Positions 1 through 6,570 of a stretch of DNA of 64,000 nucleotides are shown here, piece by piece. Numbering within the stretch: the stretch's first letter is position 1; every line of letters starts with the position of its first letter. The stretch comes from Virgisporangium aurantiacum (GTDB taxonomy: Bacteria; Actinomycetota; Actinomycetes; Mycobacteriales; Micromonosporaceae): positions 1 through 64,000 of the forward strand of contig NZ_BOPG01000072.1 of the NCBI RefSeq assembly GCF_016863635.1, written 5' to 3'. The position numbers and the translations under genes are program-made. The notes under the pieces are model-generated. The model ran no database searches. It was given only the letters and a program-made list of their open reading frames with translations, and had not been told where the DNA came from.

Positions 1-208
1 GGATCTCGGCCAACCCGGAACGGGCGTGCGAATCACCGGCGGAACGAGCCTGCCAAGCCTCGTTGCCAACCAGCCAGTCGAACGACTCGGTTTGGATGGC
101 GAGGAGGTTGGGTACCTCGAGGTGCTCGGTGATGCGGCCGAAGGAAACCCGGCGTGGAGCGAATGCGCTAGACGAACTGATGGTCTTCGCAGGGCGGGAA
201 GCTGCCAA
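1..208 (-). CDS. rpoB: RNA polymerase beta subunit, N-terminal fragment (cut by window edge)
   Basis: These are the first 69 codons of the RNA polymerase beta subunit; the rest lies outside the window to the left. The reading contains [17 protein letters not shown] followed by [11 protein letters not shown], which is the conserved start of actinobacterial RpoB. A TTG start at 206-208 is chosen because it yields the usual MAASRPAKT opening and because a GGAAGGA ribosome binding site (215-221) lies 6 bases upstream. Gene order rplJ-rplL-rpoB supports the call. The enzyme core makes RNA in the cytoplasm and beta is the rifamycin target, but the rifamycin region is not in the window. The identity is very secure; the start codon is a good inference. 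Confidence 0.95.
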   Translation of the reverse strand, partial: MAASRPAKTISSSSAFAPRRVSFGRITEHLEVPNLLAIQTESFDWLVGNEAWQARSAGDSHARSGLAEI

Positions 209-746
209 GATGCGTCCTTCCGAGGACCGGTGATGCTACGACCGTTTCGCGTGCATACCGACGGCCCCTGATGTGAGCAACCGTTGCTAAACGAATGCAG
301 GCAGGGTTCTAGTCGGAAGACAGCGCAATCTAACACTGTAGCCGCGAAAGCCAGCGGTGTCCAGCCCGCGTGCACAGCGAGTTTGCCCGGACCTCTCAAG
401 AGGCCCGCGGCACGCTCCGCAGAGCACAGAACCGCAGGTGGCGGCCCTGGTGCCTCCCCCCGCGGCAGCGGCTCCGGCTCACCGGCGGGACGCAACTCCG
501 GGGGTCTTCCTCCGGCACCAGGTCTGGTGCCGGCCCCTCGTCGGAGGCGCTCCCGGCGGAGGCGGCTAGGCCGTCTTATCCGCGGCGTGGGTTGCTGTCC
601 ACGGTCGAGAGTAGTGCTGGTTCAGCGTGCCTAACCCGTGGTCACCCCGTCAAGGGTTACCGGCCGACCACGCCGCGCACGATCCGACTCCCGACCCACA
701 AACTACATCAAATCGGACGGGTCGGCCAGGGTCCGCAGATGCACGA
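209..746 (-). promoter_or_regulatory. Long rplL-rpoB intergenic region with leader of rpoB
   Basis: About 540 bases separate the hairpin behind rplL from the rpoB start. No convincing gene is seen; short open frames on the other strand lack ribosome sites and family resemblance. It contains a perfect inverted repeat at 512-533 (arms of 10 bases, CCGGCACCAG). A weak promoter candidate on the minus strand is TTGCTC, 17 bases, TATGCA, ending near 255, which would give a leader of roughly 40 bases for rpoB. In actinobacteria rpoB often has its own promoter here as well as read-through from rplL. The region role is inferred from position; the promoter boxes match the consensus poorly. Confidence 0.5.
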
Positions 747-777
747 GGGGCGGGCAGCCGTACCGGCTGCCCGCCCC
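747..777 (-). terminator. Hairpin terminator or attenuator after rplL
   Basis: A perfect 14-base-pair stem (747-760 with 764-777) with a TAC loop lies 14 bases past the rplL stop. It has no T-run on the minus strand, so it may only attenuate transcription, reducing flow from rplJL into rpoB. Partial termination at this point is known in bacteria generally. Confidence 0.7.
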
Positions 778-790
778 TGACGCGGTATGG

Positions 791-1177
791 CTACTTCAGG
801 GTGACCTTGGCGCCCTCGGCCTCGAGCTTCTCCTTGGCCTTGTCGGCGGTCTCCTTGTTGACCTTCTCCAGGATCGCCTTCGGAGCGGCCTCGACCGTGT
901 CCTTGGCCTCCTTCAGGCCCAGGCCGGTCAGCTCGCGCACGACCTTGATGACCTGGATCTTCTTGCCACCGTCGGACTCCAGGACGACGTCGAACTCGTC
1001 CTTCTCCTCCTCGACCGGGGCAGCGGTGGCACCGCCGCCACCGGCAGCGGCGATCGCAACCGGAGCGGCGGCCTTGACGTCGAACTGCTCCTCGAACGCC
1101 TTGATGAACTCCGAGAGCTCGATCAGCGTCATTTCCTTGAACGCGTCGAGCAGCTCGCTGCTGCTGAGCTTCGCCAT
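791..1177 (-). CDS. rplL: 50S ribosomal protein bL12 (L7/L12)
   Basis: This 128-residue acidic protein is bL12, which forms dimers on the L10 stalk of the large ribosomal subunit and recruits translation factors. The N-terminal dimerisation part ([16 protein letters not shown]) is followed by an Ala/Gly-rich hinge ([18 protein letters not shown], about residues 36-53) and the compact C-terminal domain ([19 protein letters not shown]...). Length is normal for the family. It follows rplJ by 30 bases in the same direction, so the pair is one operon. A strong hairpin follows it. Confidence 0.98.
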   Translation of the reverse strand: MAKLSSSELLDAFKEMTLIELSEFIKAFEEQFDVKAAAPVAIAAAGGGGATAAPVEEEKDEFDVVLESDGGKKIQVIKVVRELTGLGLKEAKDTVEAAPKAILEKVNKETADKAKEKLEAEGAKVTLK

Positions 1178-1207
1178 GATATTTCCTCTTCTCGCGTCTG
1201 GTTCGGC

Positions 1208-1756
1208 TTATTCGGCCGCGGCCTCGGCACCCGCACCCTGCTTTTCCTGCAGAGCCGCGGCCAGCCTGGCCATCTGGGTGAGCGGGGCCTGGAAGGTGGC
1301 CGCCGCCTTGCTCAGGTTCGCCTTCATCGCGCCGGCGAGCTTCGCCAGCAGCACATCGCGGGACTCGAGGTCGGCGAGCTGGCGGACCTCGTCCGCCGAC
1401 ACCGACTTGCCCTCGAAGACACCGCCCTTGATCACCAGCAGCGGGTTTGTCTTCGCGAAGTCGCGCAGACTCTTGGCCGCCTCAACCGGGTCACCGGAGA
1501 CGAAGGCGAGCGCGGTGGGACCAGTGAACAGCGTGTCGAGACCGGCGATGCCCGCCTCCGTTGCCGCACGCTTGGCCAGCGTGTTCTTCGCCACCGCGTA
1601 GGTGGTCTCGCGGCCAAGTGACCGCCTGAGCTCCTTGAGCTGCGCGACCGTGAGGCCGCGGTACTCCGTGATCAGCGCCGCCGACGAGTCGCGGAATTGA
1701 TCGGTGAGCTCGGCAACGGCGGTGGCCTTGTCGGCCCGAACCGGCTTGTCCGTCAT
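1208..1756 (-). CDS. rplJ: 50S ribosomal protein uL10
   Basis: This 182-residue protein is uL10, the base of the ribosomal stalk that binds 23S rRNA and carries the bL12 dimers. The N-terminal rRNA-binding part includes [21 protein letters not shown] and [12 protein letters not shown], both family signatures; the C-terminal helix (about 140-172) binds bL12. The C terminus has an Ala/Glu-rich tail, common in actinobacteria. The ATG start follows a GAGAGGAGGGAC ribosome site. It is first gene of the rplJ-rplL unit and is preceded by a structured leader, consistent with autoregulation by the L10-L12 complex. Confidence 0.98.
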   Translation of the reverse strand: MTDKPVRADKATAVAELTDQFRDSSAALITEYRGLTVAQLKELRRSLGRETTYAVAKNTLAKRAATEAGIAGLDTLFTGPTALAFVSGDPVEAAKSLRDFAKTNPLLVIKGGVFEGKSVSADEVRQLADLESRDVLLAKLAGAMKANLSKAAATFQAPLTQMARLAAALQEKQGAGAEAAAE

Positions 1757-1905
1757 GTCCCTCCTCTCTCGTTACCTCGGGGCTGGTCTTCTCGAAAGAC
1801 CCCGGACAAGAGAGACGCCCCGGCGCAGGGCGCACGGAGCATTCAGAGGCATGCGGACCGATGGGAACGCGAGCCGATGACGCTTCCGTCCATCCTGCGC
1901 GGGCC
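1757..1905 (-). ncRNA. Probable L10 leader (autoregulatory 5' leader of rplJ)
   Basis: The bases ahead of rplJ can fold into several stems. One is GGTCTT...AAGACC at 1785-1801 close to the gene; another pairs TGCTCC with GGGGCG around 1823-1845. In many bacteria the L10-L12 complex binds such a leader and shuts down rplJL. The location, length and compact stems fit the L10 leader family, but I judged this by eye and have not scored it with a covariance model, so the boundaries are approximate. Confidence 0.5.
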
Positions 1906-1968
1906 GCCCGCCTCAGCGGGACCTTCGAACAAAGTTGACCAGCGGTCTTCGGGTGGAACTTCGCGGCA

Positions 1969-1998
1969 AGGGTACGTGACGTGGTTGCCTGTCGCCAA
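1969..1998 (-). promoter_or_regulatory. Candidate promoter of rplJ-rplL
   Basis: On the minus strand TTGGCG (1998-1993) is separated by 18 bases from TACCCT (1974-1969), a TAnnnT type -10 box usual in actinobacteria. Transcription would begin near 1961, leaving a leader of about 200 bases, which suits an L10-type leader. It lies just inside the long inverted repeat at 2009-2082. The match is moderate. Confidence 0.35.
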
Positions 1999-2008
1999 AT
2001 CGGTGGTC

Positions 2009-2082
2009 GGTTTTGGGCGGATCAACTTGCTCCGGCAGATTTTGGAGCGGTTATGCCTCCGCAAGTTGATCCGCCCAAAACC
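2009..2082. repeat. Element with 22-bp perfect terminal inverted repeats
   Basis: The arms 2009-2030 and 2061-2082 are exact reverse complements over 22 bases (starting GGTTTTGGGCGGATC), around a 30-base centre. It lies between the rplA terminator and the rplJ promoter, in the only long gap between these operons. An ordinary terminator would not need such long AT-containing arms 30 bases apart, and a separate terminator already follows rplA. It looks like a REP- or MITE-like palindromic unit or a large cruciform; which one cannot be told from a single copy. Confidence 0.75.
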
Positions 2083-2139
2083 TCAGCCGACGGCGTCCGT
2101 TCGGCCAACCCCGTCACGTATGCCGGCTCAAACAGCGGA

Positions 2140-2174
2140 GAGGGGGAGGTCGGCATCGAGCCGACCTCCCCCTC
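2140..2174 (-). terminator. Intrinsic terminator after rplA
   Basis: A perfect 15-base-pair G+C-rich stem (2140-2154 with 2160-2174) with a five-base loop lies 31 bases past the rplA stop. The minus-strand flank then reads TCCGCTGTTTGA, a short T-run. It ends the rplK-rplA unit and separates it from rplJ-rplL. Confidence 0.75.
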
Positions 2175-2205
2175 CCGGTGGTTGCTGCCGCGTTCTTGCT
2201 CGCGG

Positions 2206-2925
2206 TTATGCGGGGGTTTCGTCGCCGCGGAGGTTGCGGGTCTGGTTGGGGTCGACCGGGATGCCGGGGCCCATCGTGGTGGTCAGGAAGACCTTCCGCA
2301 GGTACTTGCCCTTGGCCGCCGACGGCTTGATCCGCAGCACCTCGTCGAGCACCGCGGCGTAGTTGTCGATCAACTGCGTGTCGGTGAAGCTCGCCTTGCC
2401 GATGATCAGGTGCACGTTGGCGTGCTTGTCGTTCCGGAAGGTGATCTTGCCGCCCTTGATGTCGGACACGGCCTTGGTCACGTCCATCGTCACGGTGCCC
2501 GTCTTGGGGTTCGGCATCAGGCCGCGCGGGCCCAGAATCCGCGCGATCCGGCCGATCTTGGCCATCTGGTCGGGCGTGGCGATGGCGGCGTCGAAGTCGA
2601 GCCAGCCCTCCTGGATGCGGGCGACGAGCTCGTCGGTGCCCACGACGTCGGCACCGGCGGCCTCGGCCTCGGCGGCCTTCGCACCGGCGGCGAACACGAT
2701 CACCCGGGCGGTCTTACCCGTGCCGTGCGGCAGGTTGACCGTGCCGCGCACCGTCTGGTCGGCCTTCCGCGGGTCGATGCCCAGCCGGAACGCCACCTCG
2801 ACGGTGGGGTCGAACTTGACGGTGGTGGTGTCCTTGGCCAGCTTCACGGCGTCGGCCGGGCTGTAGAGGGCCGACCGGTCGATCTGCTCGGCGACCTTGC
2901 GGTAGTTCTTGCTGCGTTGCGCCAT
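2206..2925 (-). CDS. rplA: 50S ribosomal protein uL1
   Basis: This 239-residue protein is uL1, which binds 23S rRNA at the mobile L1 stalk and helps release tRNA from the E site; in many bacteria it also represses its own operon. Family signatures are visible: [12 protein letters not shown] near the start, [23 protein letters not shown], the [12 protein letters not shown] segment, and [15 protein letters not shown] around the middle. Length is normal. It lies 58 bases downstream of rplK on the same strand and is followed by a strong terminator. Confidence 0.98.
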   Translation of the reverse strand: MAQRSKNYRKVAEQIDRSALYSPADAVKLAKDTTTVKFDPTVEVAFRLGIDPRKADQTVRGTVNLPHGTGKTARVIVFAAGAKAAEAEAAGADVVGTDELVARIQEGWLDFDAAIATPDQMAKIGRIARILGPRGLMPNPKTGTVTMDVTKAVSDIKGGKITFRNDKHANVHLIIGKASFTDTQLIDNYAAVLDEVLRIKPSAAKGKYLRKVFLTTTMGPGIPVDPNQTRNLRGDETPA

Positions 2926-2983
2926 TCTTCAAGCTCCTGTGGTCACTGGCGGGCGCACGCGCGCCCTCCCACTGTGTGGTGGA

Positions 2984-3415
2984 TCAGTCCTTGATCGTGA
3001 TGCCCATCGAGCGCGCGGTACCCGAGATGATCTTCTCGGCGGCCTCGATGTCGTTGGCGTTGAGGTCGGCCATCTTCTTCTGCGCGATCTCGCGCAGCTG
3101 GTCTTTGCTGATCGCGCCGACCTTGGCCGACTGCGGCGTGCCAGAGCCCTTCTGAACGCCGGCGGCCTTGATCAGCAGCTGCGCTGCCGGCGGCGTCTTC
3201 AGGATGAACTGGAACGAGCGGTCTTCGAACACGCTGATCTGCGCGGGGACGATGTCGCCGCGCATGGACTCCGTCTGGGCGTTGTAGGCCTTGACGAACT
3301 CCATGATGTTCACGCCGTGCTGGCCCAGCGCCGGGCCGACCGGCGGTGCCGGAGTGGCCTGGCCTGCCGGCAGCTGAAGCGTGAAGGTCTTGACGAGCTT
3401 CTTCTTCGGAGGCAT
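2984..3415 (-). CDS. rplK: 50S ribosomal protein uL11
   Basis: This 143-residue protein is uL11, which binds the GTPase-associated centre of 23S rRNA and is the binding partner of thiostrepton-type antibiotics and of RelA. The N-terminal domain contains [22 protein letters not shown], matching the proline-rich hinge of the family, and the C-terminal part contains GTARSMGI, the usual rRNA-binding end. The start MPPKKKLVK is typical for actinobacteria. It lies 80 bases after nusG and heads the rplK-rplA pair. Confidence 0.98.
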   Translation of the reverse strand: MPPKKKLVKTFTLQLPAGQATPAPPVGPALGQHGVNIMEFVKAYNAQTESMRGDIVPAQISVFEDRSFQFILKTPPAAQLLIKAAGVQKGSGTPQSAKVGAISKDQLREIAQKKMADLNANDIEAAEKIISGTARSMGITIKD

Positions 3416-3449
3416 GGCTGTGTGACGTCTTTCCTTCTGGGCTGTTCAG

Positions 3450-3470
3450 CCCGGCGCGGGACGCGCCGGG
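3450..3470 (-). other. G+C-rich hairpin in the nusG-rplK gap
   Basis: A perfect nine-base-pair stem (3450-3458 with 3462-3470) with a GGA loop sits 26 bases past the nusG stop. There is no T-run. It could attenuate transcription between nusG and rplK or lie in the rplK leader; the sequence does not decide. Confidence 0.4.
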
Positions 3471-3495
3471 CCGATGGAACTGCTGAACTCCAGGA

Positions 3496-4344
3496 TCAGA
3501 TCTTGGAGACCATGTTGAAGGTGAGCTCGACCGGGGTCTCGCGACCGAAGATCGAAACCTGCACCTTGAGCTTCTGCTGGTCGGCGTTGATCTCGGCGAT
3601 CGTGCCGTGCAGCGAGGCGAACGCGCCCTCGGTGACGGTGACCGAGTCGCCCACCTCGAAGTCGAGAACCTTGATCTCGGCCTTCTTGGTGTCCTTCGCC
3701 GGCGCGGCCGGCGCGAGCCACTTGAGCACCTCGTCGAGCGACAGCGGTGCCGGCCGGTCGGCCCGGTCGGTGGCACCGACGAAGCCGGTGACCCCGGGCG
3801 TGTTGCGCACGCAGGAGTAGGACTCCGCGGTGAGCTCCATCCGGACCAGGATGTAGCCCGGGAAGACCTTGTTCTGGACCTGCTGCCGCTTGCCGCCCTT
3901 GACCTCTACCTCTTCCCGGGTGGGGACCTCCACCTGGTAGATGTAGTCCTCCATGTCGAGGCTGGTGATCCGGGTCTCGAGGTTGGTCTTGACCTTGTTC
4001 TCGTACCCCGCGTACGAGTGGATCACATACCAGTCGCCGGGGGCGAACCGCAGTGCCTGGCGCATCTCGGCGACCGGGTCGACCGGGGGCTCGTCGGACG
4101 CCGGCGGCGCCGCTTCGGGCCGTGCCGCTTCGGGCAGGGCCACCTCGACTTCGGGAAGGTCGACTTCGGGAAGGTCGGCCTCGGGGAGGGCGGCTTCCGG
4201 CAGTGTCGACTCGTCGGCGTCGTCGGCCCCGTCGGCCGTGTCAGTGTCACCCGACTCGGCGAGGTCGGCCAGCGGATCGTGGGTGGTGACGCCCGCGGCG
4301 CCGCCCGTTGGACGGTTGTCGTCGAACTCGTTGGTCTGTGTCAT
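3496..4344 (-). CDS. nusG: Transcription termination/antitermination factor NusG with long acidic N-terminal extension
   Basis: NusG binds RNA polymerase, modulates pausing and links it to Rho or to the ribosome. The NGN domain begins near residue 100 ([19 protein letters not shown]) and holds [11 protein letters not shown] and [10 protein letters not shown]; the KOW domain follows near 225 ([19 protein letters not shown]). The protein has 282 residues against about 180 in E. coli, because of about 95 acidic residues at the N terminus including repeated LPEA/LPEV tetrads (about residues 48-75). Such extensions are common in actinobacteria, but the tetrad repeat is unusual. The gene lies six bases after secE on the same strand, the classic pairing. 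Confidence 0.97.
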   Translation of the reverse strand: MTQTNEFDDNRPTGGAAGVTTHDPLADLAESGDTDTADGADDADESTLPEAALPEADLPEVDLPEVEVALPEAARPEAAPPASDEPPVDPVAEMRQALRFAPGDWYVIHSYAGYENKVKTNLETRITSLDMEDYIYQVEVPTREEVEVKGGKRQQVQNKVFPGYILVRMELTAESYSCVRNTPGVTGFVGATDRADRPAPLSLDEVLKWLAPAAPAKDTKKAEIKVLDFEVGDSVTVTEGAFASLHGTIAEINADQQKLKVQVSIFGRETPVELTFNMVSKI

Positions 4345-4350
4345 CTATGT

Positions 4351-4881
4351 CTACTCCGCCGCCGCACCACCGTCGCCGAAGACCCACAGCACACCCTTGG
4401 CGAAGACCCAGTCGAGCCCGGCGACGATCGTCAGCATCAATGCGACGAAGACCACGACCACGGCCGTGTACGTCAACAGCTCTTTCCGAGTCGGCCAGAT
4501 GACCTTGCGGAGTTCGGCGACCACTTCCCGGAAAAAGTTAACAAAACGCCCAAAGATGTTCGGGCGGTCGCCCGACTTGGACTTCGTCGACTTCTTGTCG
4601 CCGGGGCGGCTGGACCGCCCCTTTGTTCCGGGCTTGGTGTTGGACTTGGCGTCTACCTTGTCCTTGCTCTTGGTCTTGGTCAGACTTGCGCCCCGGCCAC
4701 GCGCGCCCGAGCGGGCGACGACCGGTTCGTCCTCGTCGTCGTCTTCATCGTCGTCTTCGTCGATGTCGAAGTCGTCGTCGTCATCATCCAGCTCGTCGTC
4801 GGCGAGATCCTCATCGACCGCGGCCTCATCGTCGAACTCGTCGAGGCGGTCGTCTTCGCCGCGCCGCTTCCTGTCGGCCAA
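4351..4881 (-). CDS. secE: Preprotein translocase subunit SecE with acidic N-terminal extension
   Basis: SecE clamps SecY in the membrane protein export channel. The conserved C-terminal part reads FVNFFREVVAELRKVIWPTRK followed by one transmembrane helix (about residues 135-158: TYTAVVVVFVALMLTIVAGL). The first 75 residues are strikingly acidic with a run of Asp and Glu, then come basic Lys/Ser/Thr repeats. I start at TTG 4879-4881 (MADRKRRGE, 176 residues), as GGAGAGG lies five bases upstream; an upstream ATG at 4933 would add 18 residues not typical of the family. It sits between tRNA-Trp and nusG, the usual actinobacterial order. Confidence 0.95.
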   Translation of the reverse strand: MADRKRRGEDDRLDEFDDEAAVDEDLADDELDDDDDDFDIDEDDDEDDDEDEPVVARSGARGRGASLTKTKSKDKVDAKSNTKPGTKGRSSRPGDKKSTKSKSGDRPNIFGRFVNFFREVVAELRKVIWPTRKELLTYTAVVVVFVALMLTIVAGLDWVFAKGVLWVFGDGGAAAE

Positions 4882-4986
4882 TTCAACCTCTCCGTGCCTC
4901 GCAGTGGATGTTCCGCCGGGGACCTCAGCGTGCAACGCAGGCCCGCAGGTTCGAACTTCGCGCAGGACGCGTGTAATTCATCGGCG

Positions 4987-5059
4987 CAGGGGCGACAGGA
5001 CTCGAACCTGCAACCTGCGGTTTTGGAGACCGCTGCGCTGCCAATTGCGCCACACCCCT
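4987..5059 (-). tRNA. tRNA-Trp (CCA anticodon)
   Basis: The minus strand gives a 73-base cloverleaf with acceptor AGGGGTG pairing with CGCCCCT, anticodon loop CTCCAAA (anticodon CCA) and a GGTTCGAGTCC T-arm. No CCA is encoded. It is placed ahead of secE, as in many actinobacteria. Confidence 0.97.
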
Positions 5060-5167
5060 GTGTCGCGGACCGATCCGATCCGACCCCGGGCAGGCCGAGG
5101 AAGGGTCAATCAACCCACGGGCGACAAGTGTACGGGTTACCCCTCCAGATCCCCAACCGGGTCACCG

Positions 5168-5575
5168 TCAGCGATTACGGACGACCGCGCGGGCCGCTCC
5201 CAGCACCTTCTCGCCGCCGCTGATCGCCGTCACGTCGATCTTGAAATGGCCCTCGTCGGTCTCCGCCGTGACCTTCCCGGAGACCGTGACCTCGACGCCG
5301 GTGTCGTCGTCGGGAACGACCACCGGACGGGTGAACCGCACGCTCACGTCGACCACCGCGGCCGGGTCGCCGGTCCAGGTGGTGAGCGCCCGCCCCACCA
5401 GCGCCATCGTGAACATGCCGTGGGCGATGACCCCCGGCAGGCCGGCGCCGGTCGCGAGCCGGTCGCTCCAGTGGATCGGGTTGAAGTCGAGGGACGCGCC
5501 CGCGTACCGGACGAGGTTCGCCCGGGTGACCACGTACGTCTGCGCCGGAAGGCCGGCACCCACCTCCAGCGTCAT
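5168..5575 (-). CDS. MaoC/HadB-like (R)-hydroxyacyl dehydratase subunit
   Basis: This 135-residue hot-dog-fold protein carries the hydratase-2 motif YAGASLDFNPIHWSD (about residues 23-37), whose Asp and His are the catalytic pair of MaoC-type enzymes. It resembles mycobacterial HadB, which pairs with HadA or HadC to dehydrate 3-hydroxyacyl chains in fatty acid elongation. The start ATG (5573-5575) has GGAGAGG six bases upstream; a GTG five codons earlier lies inside that site and is less likely. It begins one base after the stop of the HadA-like gene, so the two should be translated together and form a heterodimer. The exact acyl substrate cannot be read from the sequence. Confidence 0.9.
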   Translation of the reverse strand: MTLEVGAGLPAQTYVVTRANLVRYAGASLDFNPIHWSDRLATGAGLPGVIAHGMFTMALVGRALTTWTGDPAAVVDVSVRFTRPVVVPDDDTGVEVTVSGKVTAETDEGHFKIDVTAISGGEKVLGAARAVVRNR

Positions 5576-5576
5576 C

Positions 5577-6023
5577 TCACGCCTCTCCACGAGCGACCAG
5601 CTTGGACCACGTGGTCACCACGGGCTCCCCGGCGGTGGTCGCGATGTCGGCCCGCAGCGCGATCGAATCGAGGCCGGCCCGGCTGGTCAACTTCTCGATC
5701 ATGGTGACGCAGACCAGCTCGTCGCCGGCGCGGATCGGACGGACGTAGGCGAACCGCTGGTCGCCGTGCACCATGCGGGCGTAGTCGAAGTTCAGCCCGG
5801 GGTCGTCGCTGATCAGGCGGGTGGCCGGCATCGTGATCACGATCGGGAACGTGGGCGGGGCGATCACGTCGGGGTGCCCGAGGGCCTGTGCGGCAGCCGG
5901 GTCGTGGTACGCGGCGTCGGTGACGCCGATCGCCTCGGCGAACTCCCGGATCTTCTCCCGCCCCACCTGGTAGGGCTCGGTGGGAGGGAAGGTTCGGCCC
6001 TCGTAGGCCATGTTCAACGCCAT
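5577..6023 (-). CDS. FAS1-like dehydratase, HadA-like subunit
   Basis: This 148-residue protein has the N-terminal FAS1-type dehydratase half of a MaoC-like enzyme: PYQVGREKIREFAEAIG, then APPTFPIVITMP and GDQRFAYVRPIRAGDELVC. It lacks the catalytic DxxNPxH signature, as expected for the HadA-type partner that helps bind substrate. I choose ATG 6021-6023 because MALNMAYEGRTFPP aligns with the MxLDPSYVGRTYPP start I know from homologues; a GTG two codons upstream almost touches the rpmG terminator. No good ribosome site is visible. The terminator just before it means the pair either depends on read-through from rpmG or has a promoter within that hairpin region. Confidence 0.9.
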   Translation of the reverse strand: MALNMAYEGRTFPPTEPYQVGREKIREFAEAIGVTDAAYHDPAAAQALGHPDVIAPPTFPIVITMPATRLISDDPGLNFDYARMVHGDQRFAYVRPIRAGDELVCVTMIEKLTSRAGLDSIALRADIATTAGEPVVTTWSKLVARGEA

Positions 6024-6029
6024 GGCCAC

Positions 6030-6074
6030 AAAAAGTACCGGCCGGCTCCCCGCTGTTCGCGGGTGGCCGGCCGG
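6030..6074 (-). terminator. Intrinsic terminator after rpmG
   Basis: On the minus strand a two-step hairpin (CCGGCCGGC outer arms, CCCGC/GCGGG inner arms) is followed by TACTTTTTG, a clear intrinsic terminator 16 bases past the rpmG stop. It ends only seven bases before the chosen hadA-like start. Confidence 0.85.
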
Positions 6075-6089
6075 AACGTGATCTGCGGG

Positions 6090-6257
6090 TCAGCGGGTTT
6101 CGCGGTGCGCCGTGTGCTTCCCGCACTTCGGGCAGAACTTCTTCAGCTCCAGCCGGTCGGGATCGTTGCGGCGGTTCTTCTTCGTGATGTAGTTCCGGTT
6201 CTTGCATTCGACACACGCCATCGTGATCTTCGGACGGATGTCAGTCGACTTGGCCAC
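6090..6257 (-). CDS. rpmG: 50S ribosomal protein bL33
   Basis: This short gene encodes 55 residues beginning [15 protein letters not shown]. It is bL33 of the zinc-binding (C+) type: the pairs CVEC (about 15-18) and CPKC (about 42-45) form the ribbon. It belongs to the large ribosomal subunit near the E site. The start is GTG 6255-6257 with GAGAGG upstream. It follows tRNA-Met by 47 bases and probably shares a transcript with tRNA-Thr and tRNA-Met, a common actinobacterial arrangement. The presence of the cysteines suggests this copy is used when zinc is adequate; Zur-regulated copies normally lack them. Confidence 0.97.
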   Translation of the reverse strand: MAKSTDIRPKITMACVECKNRNYITKKNRRNDPDRLELKKFCPKCGKHTAHRETR

Positions 6258-6304
6258 GGTGGGGTGCCTCTCTACCTTCTAAACGGAACTGCCACGAATA
6301 CGTG

Positions 6305-6377
6305 TAGCGGTGGCCGGACTTGAACCGGCGACACAGCGATTATGAGCCGCTTGCTCTGCCATCTGAGCTACACCGCC
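6305..6377 (-). tRNA. tRNA-Met (elongator, CAT anticodon)
   Basis: The minus strand folds as a 73-base cloverleaf, acceptor GGCGGTG with CACCGCT, anticodon loop CTCATAA and T-arm GGTTCAAGTCC. The first base pair is G-U, not the C-A mismatch of initiators, so this is the elongator. No CCA is encoded. Confidence 0.96.
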
Positions 6378-6417
6378 GAGCCCGATCATCAGAGCCCAAC
6401 TTCGGGCTTGAACCCGG

Positions 6418-6490
6418 AGCCCCCTTACGGAATCGAACCGTAGACCTTCTCCTTACCATGGAGACGCTCTGCCGACTGAGCTAAGGGGGC
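6418..6490 (-). tRNA. tRNA-Thr (GGT anticodon)
   Basis: The minus strand gives a 73-base cloverleaf with acceptor GCCCCCT/AGGGGGC, anticodon loop ATGGTAA (anticodon GGT) and T-arm ACGGTTCGATTCCGT. It lies 40 bases ahead of tRNA-Met on the same strand. Confidence 0.96.
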
Positions 6491-6524
6491 GTCGTACGAC
6501 CTACCCGGCGCACGCGCACGGGTA

Positions 6525-6554
6525 AGAGTACACGTCCTCCACCCCGGCACGAAA
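6525..6554 (-). promoter_or_regulatory. Candidate promoter for the tRNA-Thr, tRNA-Met, rpmG unit
   Basis: TTTCGT (6554-6549) and TACTCT (6530-6525) are 18 bases apart on the minus strand and lie 35 bases ahead of tRNA-Thr. The TAnnnT box fits actinobacterial promoters; the -35 box is weak. Confidence 0.3.
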
Positions 6555-6570
6555 TCGGCTTACCGGTACC

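Noticed and set aside
26-780. Several short plus-strand open frames at the left end
   Set aside because: They lie opposite rpoB and in the rplL-rpoB gap, have no ribosome site and no family resemblance; in high-G+C DNA such frames are expected by chance.
3607-5707. Long plus-strand frames opposite nusG and secE
   Set aside because: They cross a tRNA gene and show only Ser/Arg or Asp/Val-rich composition caused by the real genes on the other strand.
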